Assembly: GCA_944990035.1 (NCBI GenBank)
Contig: CALYLX010000126.1
Coordinates: 2,728,001-2,792,000 of the forward strand
Source of the DNA: Clitopilus passeckerianus
Taxonomy: Eukaryota > Basidiomycota > Agaricomycetes > Agaricales > Entolomataceae
Direction of reading: 5' to 3'
Length of the DNA: 64,000 bases
The notes under the pieces were generated by a model. The model was not told where the DNA came from and did not search any database. It saw only the letters and a program-made list of their open reading frames with translations. Both the position numbers and the translations under genes were made by a program. Positions within the stretch are counted from its first letter, which is position 1. Each line of letters begins with the position of its first letter. Of this stretch, positions 12,128 to 25,182 are shown in pieces.

Positions 12128-13203
12128 TAAATTTAGAGGGTGGAAGTCTAGGGGAAAGACGGATATGGCATAAAAAGGCGCAACTCAACGCTACCACGGC
12201 GTTTTTGTATCAGAGTAGCCCCGACCCTCATCACCAGGGTCCGCGTTTTAGTGAATGATGAGTGTCAGGTGTGGACCCCCAGTCGAGTGACGCAGGATAA
12301 GAGCCCTCGCTAAACTTCCATCCAGCGCGCTCTGTCTGATGTGTAGGCGCCCTTCCCGACGAAATCATGATAATGCGTGTCCCATAGTGTGTCCCGCCAA
12401 CGATATGATGTTCGAGCACGGAAGTAGACCACGAGCACGGACAGAGGCGGCAATCTACTGTAGAGGAGCCTTGAGGAACCAGCCTTAGGAATGACGACCA
12501 GTTGCAATCCTTGACATTCTGCAGAAACAAATCCAGTGCGGTGTGGTGCCTGCAGCTCAATCAAGATTTCTCACAGGTTCGGAACCATTGACTCTTCCAA
12601 CGAGGGACACCCACAGACAGCGCCCGTAGCAGGTAAGCAGGTAAGCGAGGCAACCAGTCAGTGTGGTACCTGGTGGTCCACTTGGCAGAGCGCCATCCTG
12701 CCAGTGAACAATGCTCGGTTGCATGGCAAGGAAGGGTGCCGGTGCCGGTGCCTTTGTTGCCTTTTCCAGACTGAATTCCCAGCACGTGGTTACTTAGGGC
12801 AGGCCAACAAGAGAACGCGTTGCACAAGAACACGCGCCCTGACTCGTACACAACGGGAAAAAGCCCTTTGGTTATTGAAGAATATTTACGGAATCTCAAC
12901 TATATTATTGCGGGCAATTTAAGCGTAGTTGGATGATATTTATACCATCCTCCCAACGATGTTCATCCCGATTATTTCCCGAGCAACTAGCCACCCTTTC
13001 ACCACTACTCCAGTCTAGTCCAGACCGTACGAATGGAAAGCAGCGTGCGAGGCGTTACCGATATGAAGTTCAATGACCCCAGTACTAACCATGCAGGTCC
13101 CCAATCGTCCAGGCGTCGAGTTCCTGGAGAAGGTCGTACTATCTCCGCATCTTCCAAATCTATCACGATCCTGACAACAAGTTGAACTTCATCCCATTCA
13201 TCT
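12128..13203. other. Intergenic, about 1.1 kb
   Basis: Several frames of 80-130 codons overlap on both strands here, but none has a recognisable domain, consistent splice sites or a matching partner. A possible upstream exon of the next gene (near 13033-13080) ends at a good branch site and acceptor (GTACTAACCATGCAG). Confidence 0.4.
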
Positions 13204-13636
13204 ATGACCGACTCCCCTCGACGTCGTTCTAACATGCCGCAGCTCATATACTGGCTTGCGGACTTCCATTACAAAGCCGACGATAAGAAGGTCGAAGATG
13301 TTCTCCTCAGCGTAGACACGAGCTTCTCCTCCAAATGGGAGATGGTTACTATCCAGAAGGAGAACTTCAAGCTTGAGCCCAAGGAAAACGCTTGGCCGCC
13401 AGAGCTGACGGATAAGCTTGTCATCCGGGATCGATCGACGTGGCGCAACTTCGCCACAGTCCTCGAGAGCCTGGCGAAATCTGCATATCCTGATAAACCA
13501 ATGATTTGCCTAGGTAATACCAGTCTATGGCGAAGTCATCTTCACGCAATGACTAATCAGTTCCTTGTTAGGGCGCATCGAGATTAGTGCCTCATACTAC
13601 TCGTTGGAAGATTCTAGTAGAGGCGATCAGTGGTAG
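13204..13636 (+). CDS. Small orphan protein
   Basis: Not recognised. Two exons, 13204-13513 and 13572-13636, are joined by a 58-nt intron (GTAATA donor, TTGTTAG acceptor), giving about 124 residues. The C-terminal exon reads RIEISASYYSLEDSSRGDQW. The product is charged and has no signal peptide or membrane helix. The start is uncertain: ATGs occur at 13204 and 13234, and a branch-site-plus-acceptor just before CTCATATAC at 13241 suggests the frame may instead be entered from an upstream exon. Confidence 0.4.
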
Positions 13637-13783
13637 CGCCGTTGTTCCTGGATGTTACTGGCATGTCAGGGATGTCTGCTTGCTGCATTCTTCATTGATC
13701 CTACATAGGCCTATATTCATACAACTGATTCCGATATAAACTACAAATAATGGATATCTATCTATAAGTATGATGCACGTCCT

Positions 13784-15310
<1,527 letters not shown>

Positions 15311-16597
15311 GTTAATTGAGGTAAGAGATGAGATGCTAGGAGTGGGTGTAGTTGGGTTTTCGAGTTATGCTGAGACTCTAGCCCAGCTAGCTTTTATAGC
15401 AGAATCGGGCCCAACTTCGATGGGTATTTGTTTCTCGATTAAGAAAAGCTTATCCATTATCAGACTCATGATCTGGACAGTAACCACAGTTTTCGTCAGA
15501 ACCAATCACGAATCCCCTCAGCATGGTTTGCACGCAAGTAGTGTTTTGCTGACAAATGCAGTCTGCCGAGCTCACAAATCTGATGTTGACGAGATTGCCA
15601 ACACGTAAGCTGGTCATCTCGCAGAAATTGCGGTGACTGTGCGCTGACCAGCCTGTAACTTGCTCTGAAAAGGCATCGATTATCGCGGCCATCTCGCTGA
15701 GAGTGGCAGACTTTGGACTCAGGTTCGTATTCCTGAGTTTTCCTTTAATATAAGGATGCAAAGTATCCCATATCTTGCCATCTTTGTCGATTTGCTTCTG
15801 ATACTGGCGGGTTTAGAAACATCTTCCTCTGAAATTGGGCTATAATAGGGACGAATTGCGTTGCAACGAAAGAACCCGAACAGTCCATCGTCTATTTACG
15901 GTTCATCTACCCGTGACCTGTCGGCTGCTTCTGATTCGGAGGCAAGGTCCGACTCATCCGGGAGAGCTTCTAGGAAACCAGAAATGACAGACTCCAGCCA
16001 TCTCTCTTCAATATCGAGTTGGAAACGGTCAACGTGCGGATCATTTACGACAGTTTACGACCAAGTGGCCTTCTGGCACTCGCCTAGACGTGCCATGAAA
16101 TTCGCCTCGAAATCACATGTTGCCCAGTCCCAAACCCAAGCTGCAATCATTGGGCCTGATCTATGCGTTTCAGATGGGCTCTTGGGCTCGATGCAGACCA
16201 ACTGTCGACACGCTCTACATTTTGCTTCCGGAGAGTTGAATATCTTTCATCGAGGACTCTGCCACTCGAGGACTATTTCTAAAATGCATGCCAGAAAGGC
16301 CAGCATCGGCGGAGAGTCTATAATCCACCTCTGCAGCCAAGACTGCTACGACGCGCAGCTCAATCTTGACAGTTTTACGCGAGCATTTTGATACCGTCGA
16401 GAGCATGAGGTTTTTCATCATTAGGTCCCCTTCACTCCACCTGTGATTCCAACGACTCAGGGCAAACTTTGGGATGATCTTTTGTGGCAACTGGTTGTCA
16501 AATAACTTCCGGGTCCAATTATGTTATAACCATCGTCACTGTAACAACTGCAGGAAGATTTTTCGAGCACCTTTCTACCTTCTTCTCGTCCTTTGAG
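15311..16597. other. Intergenic or unresolved orphan exons
   Basis: About 1.3 kb between the reductase start and gene B. Minus-strand frames near 16490-16215 and 16160-15900 read as plausible protein in pieces (for example FQLDIEERWLESVISGFLEA) but several stops separate them and no consistent splice chain was found. This may be an eroded gene; it also includes the promoter of gene B. Confidence 0.35.
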
Positions 16598-17985
16598 ATG
16601 GTGGAGCTGTGCGCCTTTCTCGGAAGGAGCACTCTATATCTGTGAGTCTTGATCATTCGTATTGCATATTTCTCGTCTGATGTCAATGTCAATGGGACAG
16701 GCTCTTCATCCTTTCCCTTGGCGCTGTCCCATGTCTGTCGTTACAGCTTAACACACCCTCATCTGCCTCAGAATATGTCGAGCTGGTCTCAGGAAAGTCG
16801 ATCCAAGTAACTTGGAAAGTCGAAGCCGGTGACCCATCGTCGTTCAAGCTGAAGCTTCGGAACCGTGAAGTCAGCGTCAATGGTGGGATGTGGACGCTTT
16901 CAGACAGTGTCAGGACGTCAAGCGGGCAGGTCGTTGTTGTGGCTCCGGATGTTCCAGAAGAGTGAGTGTGTCTGGCTTTCTGGAGAGGTTCGACTACTCA
17001 GGCTTGATTAGTTCGCAATATTACATCGAAGCTGATGTATTGTACGTGTGCTCCTCGCCGTCCTCAATCTGTTCCTCATAGGTTTCAGTGATCCAGATAT
17101 GAGAATTCTCTCAAGTACTCTTTTTTCTCCATTCTCGATCATCAAGCCTAGCTCTGCACACTTGTTCGTCAACACTCATTTATGCATCGTTCAATATTCA
17201 TATCTCATGGCTCATAGGAAAATCGTTCCCGCACCTTCTACAAGCCCAACCCAGAATACAGTAAGGCCGACCGAGCAGCCTAGCGCGATCCCGACACCGA
17301 CACCCACTATCACGCCGTTACCTGCCACCGGGCCAGTCACCTCCCTCAAACAGATAACTGAGGTCTTGAGCTCAACCATAACGCTTTCGTCTGGGATATC
17401 TATTATAGGCTACACCATTACAACCGCCACTGCGATCGTACTTACGGCTTCGTCAAGTTCCCTCGTCCCAACCGTTTTGCCAACTGATGGCTCGGATACA
17501 GAAACATCGAATAAGCCAAATCTTGCAGCTATCCTAGGAGGGGTTCTTGGTGGAGTATGCCTTATAGCCCTCGCCCTCATTGCAATACTCCTCCGAAGGC
17601 GGCGCCGCCGTCGAGTAATCTCCTCGGTTCTACTTGAGGATGGTACTGACAGTATCTCGCCTTTCTCGGAATACCATCCTTCAGAATGCACTGATTCAAA
17701 AGGTTGGGACCGTGATCTTGTACCGAAACCCTAGAATTGAATTTGAGTTTTTTAGGCCATCCCGCGCCGAAGGTTGACCATAAGCTGGAGGAACCTTCAG
17801 AAACGACGTTGCGCCAACAGGTGCAGACGATGAGCCGACGAATATTCCAGTTGGAGGCTCAGGTAGCCGATGCCGGTGTGAGCTCTACCCACATTCCAAG
17901 AGAATCACCTCCAGAGTACGCAGAAGTCACTCGCATCGACTCGGAGAAAAAGCATGTATCTCGTCCACCATTACGCACAAATTAA
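16598..17985 (+). CDS. Gene B: single-pass surface protein, PPxY tail (tandem array member 1)
   Basis: Six exons: 16598-16641 (44 nt), 16701-16961, 17012-17041 (30 nt), 17089-17163, 17218-17702 and 17756-17985. The signal peptide spans the first intron. The ectodomain has SASEYVELVSGKSIQVTW and DPSSFKLKLRNRE, then YYIEADV on the 30-nt exon, and ends SSAHL. A Thr/Pro/Ser stalk leads to the membrane helix LAAILGGVLGGVCLIALAL followed by eight Arg. The cytoplasmic tail has a coiled coil (TMSRRIFQLEAQV) and a PPEY motif. The ectodomain resembles beta-sandwich domains of Ser/Thr-rich cell-surface proteins. The PPxY motif is the classic ligand of WW domains such as those of Rsp5-type ubiquitin ligases. 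Function unknown; a membrane receptor or adaptor is inferred. Confidence 0.8.
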
Positions 17986-18772
17986 TAGCAATCCAGATAT
18001 GCAATCAATCCCTTTATAAGTGTGAAGAACCAGGTGCAATAACAATTACGTTCTTTGGTCGTCCTACTTTCCCTCCCCAGCGTTTAGGCAGGCGCCTATT
18101 ATAATCTACTGGCCATCCAAGACTTCGGACCGGATGCACCGCCACAAATTTGGGCTGACATGGCGACCCCAGGTTTGAAGGGAACCACACCCATCAGAAC
18201 ACTGTCAAAGACGCAGGGAGTCCTTGCTTTGGAACAGTCTCAACTGGAACGTTTCAAAAAGGCATTAGTACACAGAAAGCTAGTCAGGGAGTTCTGTTTC
18301 TCCACTTCTTGATGAGCTTCAGAATCAAAGAGCCGTTTTTCTCTACACTGTTGTCAAGATTTCATCAACCTAACCTCACGGAATCAAATTTGGTGGTTTC
18401 ATCATCATCTGCTTGTCATGCTATTCAGTTCCTCCATCACGCCTCTATTCCACTTGGTACATCTTGACACGCCTTCTGCTAGCGTGTCGCGAGCAATCCT
18501 GCCAGCACTGATTTTACCTAGACTATAGTAGGTTCACTTTCCCTCACCGGCCTACCAACCTTTCAAGCTTTGGCTAGGCTTTCTTCGATTTATTCTAAGA
18601 CGTGGGGCCTGTCAACACGGCGATAATGTGACGAATTCTTTCTTGTCAGACTCTAGACTCCCATCAGGGGCGCCCAAGAAACTCAATTCAGTTTGATCAA
18701 CCCACTTCACTGCACATATATGGCGGCATGCTCGTGGCCGGTATCGATGCTCGCCTCCCTTCTCTTCCCTTC
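17986..18772. other. Intergenic between genes B and C
   Basis: Nearly 0.8 kb with no convincing reading frame on either strand; presumably the 3' UTR of B and the promoter of C. Confidence 0.5.
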
Positions 18773-20192
18773 ATGCGGGTCCACTCACGGTCTTTTCTGG
18801 CTTCCCCTTCTACTTTGTCAGTCACTCTTGGCATATTGACTTTGACTGAACACTAATCAACCTTAATCGGCATACAAAAGGCTGTTGCTGGTGGCTAATT
18901 GGGTATCTTGGTGTCATGCTCTCGTTCTTCACAATCCGACATCAGCCTCCGAATATGTGGAGATTGTTCCGGGAAAACCTATAACTATAACATGGCAAGC
19001 CGAATCTGGGGATCCCGCTTCGTTCAAGATCAAGCTCCGAAATCGCACAATCAAAGACCACAATGGTCAATGGGTTCTCGTCGATAATGTGTCGACAGCG
19101 GGCAACCAAGTCACTACAAACTTTTTGGATCTTCCTCCTGAGTGGGTTACATCTTGTCTAAGGCCAGGTGGCGAAATGCTGATCGTATTTTAGCCCCAGT
19201 TATTACATCGAGGCGGACTACTAGTAAGTTCCAACCGATCTGGACACCATGCAAATACGAATAACAAAACCATAGCGTAGGTATGACGCTGCATATTCTT
19301 TACAGCGGGTTCAACGACCTATTCCCCGCGGTTGACGCTGGGTCGGCCCACCTGTAAGTCTTGGATTATTTCGGAGGAACGACACTGCTCAATATCATCG
19401 CAGAAAACACACCTCAAACACAGGGACCTCGGCTCCACCTCCGAACCCAAACACAAGTGCAGCAAACCAACCACCTCCTGGTACAACAACATCTCCCCCT
19501 GCCCAAACCCTCATCACCCAAACATTGGCCTCAACCGTCACGCAAAACTCAGGATTTTCTGTGATTAGTTATACGATCACCACCGAAACTGCGATCCCGC
19601 CCTCGAATAGTTCGCCATCTGGTCCCACCTCTTCTCAGCCAAGCACATCCTCGGACACCTCAAAACACAGCAATCTAGCCGCCATCCTGGGTGGGGTTCT
19701 TGGCGGCGCATGTGTGATCCTATTGGTGCTCGCCTCCTGCCTCCTACGCAGGAGGCGGCGATCTACCGCTGCGGTACCTTATACTGATAGCGAACCGTCC
19801 GAGCCACCTGTCAGCCCATTCGGTGGCTTCAGAGTTGACCGTAACACAGAAGAAAAAGGTCAGCCAATTACATCTTCGTGTAGTATGCTTGTGCGCTTAC
19901 TATTTCCCTTACACTAGGTCAATTACAACGCGTGCTAGCAGAGCGAGACGCACTGCAAGTTCAGCATGACAGCCTGCAAGCAACCTCGTCATCCGGGGTT
20001 GGCGGCTCTTCAAGAACTCACACAGAGGGTGGGGATTCAGAGCTGAGGCTAAAACAACAGATACAGACCATGAACCAGCGGATCATGGAACTCGAAGCTC
20101 AGGTCAACTCCAACTCCAACTATGACGGTGCTACGCTCTCGGATATGCCTCCTCCAAACTATGTTTCGGCTACTCGAAATCCGATGTCTTAG
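18773..20192 (+). CDS. Gene C: single-pass surface protein, PPxY tail (tandem array member 2)
   Basis: Six exons: 18773-18816 (44 nt), 18881-19141, 19194-19223 (30 nt), 19306-19353, 19404-19858 and 19918-20192. The plan is the same as gene B. The signal peptide is again split by the first intron in phase 2, the ectodomain carries SASEYVEIVPGKPITITW and DPASFKIKLRNR, and the 30-nt exon encodes SYYIEADY. The stalk is Thr/Pro/Asn-rich, the membrane helix NLAAILGGVLGGACVILL ends in RRRRR, the coiled coil reads LRLKQQIQTMNQRIMELEAQ and the tail has PPPNY. First and third exons match gene B in length exactly and all splice phases agree. Function unknown. Confidence 0.8.
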
Positions 20193-20957
20193 GGTGGCTC
20201 ACTGGCGACGTCGGGGACCATGGAGGAGAACACATCTCGGTCGACTTCTCACGGATGGCTTCTTAGCGCAAAATGGACTGTCTGGCTTTCTTGAGTAATC
20301 TACCTATTATCTGTTGTCTATCATACTTACGGCTTCCAATGACTTGTACTAGTATATCATAATGTGATATTATTCTCAAGCGATGGCTTGTGTGACTCTG
20401 CAACTCGAGAATTACACCAGTTTTTGCATTCCAGGAACACAAACTCGGAAGTGGACCGGCAGATCCTCAGACCCCTATCTATATTTACTTCAGACCGACG
20501 TTTTGGCGGGTGACTGCTCGCCAACGATCTGAGCGATCTACCCGATTGACCATCAGCGACCACTCCGTCCATCAGCTTGGACTGGTTACGGTTCCTCGAC
20601 GAAACGTGGCCTGGCTGGAAAAACACCGAAGCTTCAAACCGGATTATACTCGCTAGGCATTGAAAACAACTCTACTGCTGGTTTTGTATGCTGTAGGCTT
20701 CAAATCAGTGGTTGGAGCTTTTAAGGGAGATCGCATGGCTAGTCACCACTTCAGTCTGGGGTATCAATGGGACTGTCAAGGCCAAACGGATGAGCCCTGA
20801 TGAGCCTGGATGAAGTCACATCTGATATTCATCGAAGATCTGATTTCAATGAAGGCTGAAAGATTTGACGGAAGCACAAGGTTCGCAAAAATTACTTTGA
20901 AAGGCATGATCTTTCGAACAGTTCCTTCCTCCTTCCCACTTGATTCAGGCAGCGAGC
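20193..20957. other. Intergenic between genes C and D
   Basis: About 0.77 kb. Short frames (up to about 90 codons) are present but share nothing with the flanking family and have no splice support. Confidence 0.45.
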
Positions 20958-22357
20958 ATGGTGCCGCGCACTGCGTTCAAGTCGGGAATCCTTTCTATTT
21001 ATTTTTCGTGAGTTTTTCATCTTTGACCCTCAGTTTAGTCTCGTCCAGTGAACATAAATTTCCTTAGGTTAATATTTCAGGTGCTAAATCTCCCATATAC
21101 CCGGTCATTCGAGTTCCACCCGCCTTCTTCCGCATCCCAATATGCAGAAATTGTCAGCGGCCAACGCATTACAGTTAGCTGGTCATCGGAGCAAGAGGAT
21201 CCCTCCTCCTTTAAGCTGAAGCTGCGAAATCGCAGCATCCGCAACGGTGTTTGGACTCTTGGGGAGAACGTCGCTACTTCGTTGTCCAGAATTGACGTGG
21301 TTCTTCCGTCATTGACTCCAGAGTAGGTGCCAGCGACGAATTATGGTACGCACTGACAAACCTTCAATTAAGGGTCCATTACTACATAGAGGCCGTCATT
21401 TAGTAAGGACATCCTAAATGTCGGACTCGGATACCGACTCATGTTCTACTTCCAGTGATCCAGACCTCGAGCAAATTGCTACTACAGAGAACTTTGCCAT
21501 CATCGATGCCAGTTCTGCACATCTGTGAGTGCCCTTGTTCCTCAGGCTCTTCGCCCCTTTGATATTGGTTTTCCGATAAGACTCTATACCCCAACACCAA
21601 CACCTAGCCCCTCTCCAACCAAGTCCACATCGACACCAAATCCTCCACCGCTACCTAGCGCTACTATCTCGCCTACCGTGACCCCCATTTCGACCCAGGT
21701 ACTCAAGACCGGATACTCCACTCTCGTCCAAACTATTACCAACTCCGTTTCCCAGCCGTCCGCTTCGAAGGAACCAGCTTCAACATTCCCTTCCGAGAAT
21801 TCGTCCTATTCCCCAACACCCTCATCAAACTCCACAAATGATACAACCCACAAATCCAACCTCCCTGCGATCCTTGGCGGGGTATTGGGAGGAGTAGTCG
21901 CCCTGTTAGCCGTCGCACTCTGCTTGTTCATGCACAGAAGGCATCGTCTCAAGAACCCGGAGGATGACCATGTAGTTCCTTTTGTACGGGCAACAAACAA
22001 GAGCATGGAAGCTATGCAGATAGAACTTGACGAGAAAGGTAAGAAAACACCTTAACCTGAAGTTTCCCTAAGTCTAATGAGCTCTGGCCTTCAGATCGGC
22101 TACGCCAGCTGCTCAAAGAGAGGGAAACTCTGGAACAGCGAAGAGAAAGTTTACAGACAAGTCTCGCACAGCGCGGAAGCTTGAGTACCTTGGGCACGGA
22201 GGGAACTGAAGCTGCGCTGCGAAGGCAGATCGAAGAGATGAACTATCGCATCATGCAGCTGGAGGCGACGCAGAGAACTTCTGGTCTTTACACCGCGCAA
22301 ATAATGGACAATCTTCCTCCTCCTCAGTACACTTCTTCACAGCGTGGACAACGCTGA
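20958..22357 (+). CDS. Gene D: single-pass surface protein, PPxY tail (tandem array member 3)
   Basis: Six exons: 20958-21007 (50 nt), 21068-21322, 21373-21402 (30 nt), 21456-21524, 21581-22038 and 22095-22357. The signal peptide MVPRTAFKSGILSIYFSLIF spans the first intron. The ectodomain has SASQYAEIVSGQRITVSW and DPSSFKLKLRNRSI, with HYYIEAVI on the 30-nt exon, and ends SSAHL as in B. A proline/threonine stalk is followed by LPAILGGVLGGVVALLAVA and a weaker basic stop (HRRHR). The tail has the longest coiled coil of the set (EERETLEQRRESL-like helix, then RRQIEEMNYRIMQLEA) and PPPQY close to the end. Part of the B-C-D array. Function unknown. Confidence 0.8.
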
Positions 22358-22747
22358 ATGTAGTGACAAATTCCGTTTAGTTATACCCGATCCTTCGCGA
22401 GTATGTACTACGTATCGTAATCAAATTATTTAAGTGATTCTGCAACCTTGAAGTGGAGGAATGATTGTGAAGAATGTACGAGAATGCAACAAAGCAACAT
22501 GAGAGCACAAATGTAGGTAGGATAGGGATGAATATGGTACATTGAACATGCGTCGCCAAGGACGATAATGCGATTAGGAGTGTATTAGAGAAAGCGAATA
22601 ATGGAATCCTATGCCTGGGTGACAATAAGCAGAGAGAAGTGGAAATAATGCCGGGTATATGTGAAGAATTGTTGATGAAGCCCTTTTCTAAAAAATGAAA
22701 ATCAAAGAGGTGCGAAAAACACTGTCCAAACTCAGTTGACAGCGTCC
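22358..22747. other. Convergent 3' region of gene D and the next minus-strand gene
   Basis: About 390 bp of AT-rich sequence between two facing stop codons. It should contain both polyadenylation regions. The 130-codon minus frame across it is rich in Ser/His/Leu but has no ATG-context or family support. Confidence 0.5.
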
Positions 22748-25113
22748 TCACTCCTCGCCTTCCCAACATACACTTAACCCTTCCCGACTTCTATCCTGCA
22801 TGCGCACCCTGAGCGGTAGGTCCATGGCCAGCGTGAACTCGCTGCTTTCGAATTTTGTGCATGGCTTAAAATTGGCGGCATCGAGCTGCCCAACGTTGAG
22901 GTTAAACGTGACGTCGACTTCGGTATACGCCGGAGGATTATCCAGCTCAGACGAACTCTCAGAGAGTGTATCGTCAAGTGAAGAGCTGTCATCTCCGAAG
23001 AGAGATGAAGCACAGCTCAGAGGCGGGGTCGAGACAGGACTCGTTGACGAGCGTGATCGGGGTATGGAGGGAAGAGGAGGTTCCACGGGTGTGACGATCC
23101 GTTGTTGATACATGCTGCTTGTGCGCATCCTTGGCCGGTTCTGAGGCCTTTCGACTTCGAGGGCACTGCGGGTATCTGCATCGTTCTCCTGCTCGGTTTT
23201 CTCCGCTGGCCCTTGCCTGTACAGGCCGCCTTCCAGATCAATGTCGAAATCATCAATGGCCAATTGAAGATTCTGTGGCTCGTTGGGGCTGTTCCCAACG
23301 CCAAATAATTTTGACTCCTGCAACGGCTCGCCTGGTTCTTCAGTCACGGGGAACAGTCGTGTTCCCGTTGCTCGGTGTGGCTTCGTGCGTTTGATCTTGA
23401 GTTCGCTGCAGTCGTAATTCATCTGCCCCAAGAGGTCGGTGCCTTCATCGTCCGATTCCTCGAGTGTCCATGATGACAATGCAAGGGGCGAGCTCTGGAA
23501 AGGAAGTGCCATTTCAATAGCAGCAATCTGAGTTTTTGCGCCGCCTTTCAGGTCCTTGTTCAACCAAGCGCGTCGCTTGCCTCGAGCCTCCAGTAAAGCG
23601 AGGTGATGCTGCATCTCAGCTTCCTCCTGCGTGTGCCTATCGTCGTTGTATTTCAGCAGACGATTTAGACGGTCCATCTCCATCATGAGTCGGCCATACT
23701 CGATCTGTGCAGCTGCTGATGCGAAACGACGCGGCGAGCTGGAAACGCTGTTCTTGCGCTTCGGGATATAATCCCTTGTAGGAAGTTGGCCAGACGGTCT
23801 TCTGGCTGGGGGTGGCCAAGATGGGGTGTGCAAAGAGCTACCATCGGTATCAGTGTCCGAGTAGGAATAATCACTCTCGTCATCGGAAATGTCGGGGGTC
23901 GGGGGAAGAGAGGCGGCGGTGATGGAGAAGTATTCGGAATCTTCGGGGTAGTAGTGAGTCTCAGGATGAGGGTCCACCCAGTTCAGGGAGTTGTCAATGA
24001 GGAACTTGACAGCTTCGTTGTTCCTACGAAGCATGCTCAGGATGACCCATGAATAGTAGCCACCTTTCGGGAAACGTTGAGACAGTTCATGGAGGGCATA
24101 ACGCCGGAATGTGTCGACGAGCTCTGAACGTGCTAATCTCCGCCGAGCCCGGGGAGAAACGGTAGAGCGTGGCCTATTCTCTACAATAGGCGTTGGAGGA
24201 GGGGATGGAAGAGGGGAAGAAGTGGGAGAGGAAAGCGAAATGACAGAACTGACAGAGCTATTTCAAGGAGTTAGATTGTTTTTGGGAGGATTAGTATAAA
24301 CGACCACTTACTCAATGATTGACATGAAAAGTGAACGTTTCTTCTTGTGCTTCGACTTTCGAAATGAAAGTTCGGAGAAGCGTCGCTCTCTCTCCTTTTC
24401 TTGGTCCTTCGCCCGTTGTTGCTCCGTCTCAATATCGAGCGACGATTCGTTGACGCCCAATAAAACGTTCTCAAGTGCTGTGATACAGCTCGGTGCCTCT
24501 ATCGTCCATTGCTCCGTCCAACCGTCCACAAAATGGCAAGTTATGAGGTTTGTGGAGAGGTCAAAGTTTACTTCCTCGAGCAGGCTATTGATGCCAGCCG
24601 CCTTGTCAAGGGAATGAATCGCCTCAGGTACAGGTAGGTCGTCACGTCGCAGAAGCTGGCGTAGATAGCTCCATCCTGCTGGTATCGCTACCTCGTCTCC
24701 GAAGTTCTCGAAAAGAACTGCAAATACGACAGGGCATTTCGTTGAAGTGGAGGAGGGGACGACGTTGATGAGCATCTTCAACTGTTTTGGGGAGGATAAT
24801 CCCAGACGAATACGGCTCGTGTGTGGCCAATCCGGTTGAATTGTATTGAAGGAATGGTAGCCACACCTTCAAGAGTAAAACGAGTGGATGGAGTGATGAT
24901 TTGCCCCAAGTTTTGACACAAGGGACCTCGACGGTATCTCCAGCAAAGACGTCGAGCTTGGGGATGAGGGAAAGGAAGAAAGCGAAGCTAACGGCATCGT
25001 ATGTAGGCCCGCCAGGGACATGAGGCAGAATTTTCAGTTTCCATGTTAGCCGATGTAAGAACTTGATCCCTTCGCTGCGCTAGACCAAACCCGGAGGGCC
25101 TATTTCTCACCAT
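22748..25113 (-). CDS. Orphan protein with acidic, disordered C-terminus and PPAY motif
   Basis: Not recognised by family name. Exon 1 seems to be just the ATG (25113-25111) followed by GTGAGA; exon 2 starts RSEGIKFLHRLTWKLKILP and ends LHPLVLLLK. After an 85-nt intron comes LKMLINVVPSSTSTKCPVVF, then after another intron a long final exon. The N-terminal about 250 residues look folded and have alternating hydrophobic strands (HFVDGWTEQWTIEAP). A basic helix (FRKSKHKKKRS) and a proline-rich linker follow. The C-terminal 400 residues are Ser/Asp/Glu-rich and probably disordered, with a coiled-coil stretch (IEYGRLMMEMDRLNRLL) and a PPAY motif near 22925. The one-codon first exon is a prediction. 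It shares a short promoter with NTH1. Confidence 0.65.
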
Positions 25114-25182
25114 AACGGCCACATTTGTCAGGGGATCGACACGGAATTAATAACGGCGACCTCGTTTCATCGTTTTCTCATC
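25114..25182. promoter_or_regulatory. Short bidirectional promoter
   Basis: Only 69 bp separate the predicted ATG at 25113 (minus) from the NTH1 ATG at 25183 (plus). Transcription of both must start from this stretch or inside the neighbouring 5' ends. Confidence 0.5.

Noticed and set aside
12231..12922. Overlapping frames of 84-128 codons on both strands
   Set aside because: Mutual overlap on both strands, no domain and no paralogue in the window; consistent with chance.
15861..16391. Plus-strand frame of 176 codons before gene B
   Set aside because: It begins with TTG, not ATG, has no domain, and codon pattern on the opposite strand looks at least as protein-like.
22377..22769. 130-codon minus frame overlapping the end of the PPAY gene
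   Set aside because: It overlaps the stop of a well-supported gene and reads low-complexity Ser/His/Leu from AT-rich UTR sequence.
22800..24052. Plus-strand frames opposite the Ser/Asp-rich orphan
   Set aside because: Antisense shadows caused by biased codon use in a low-complexity region.
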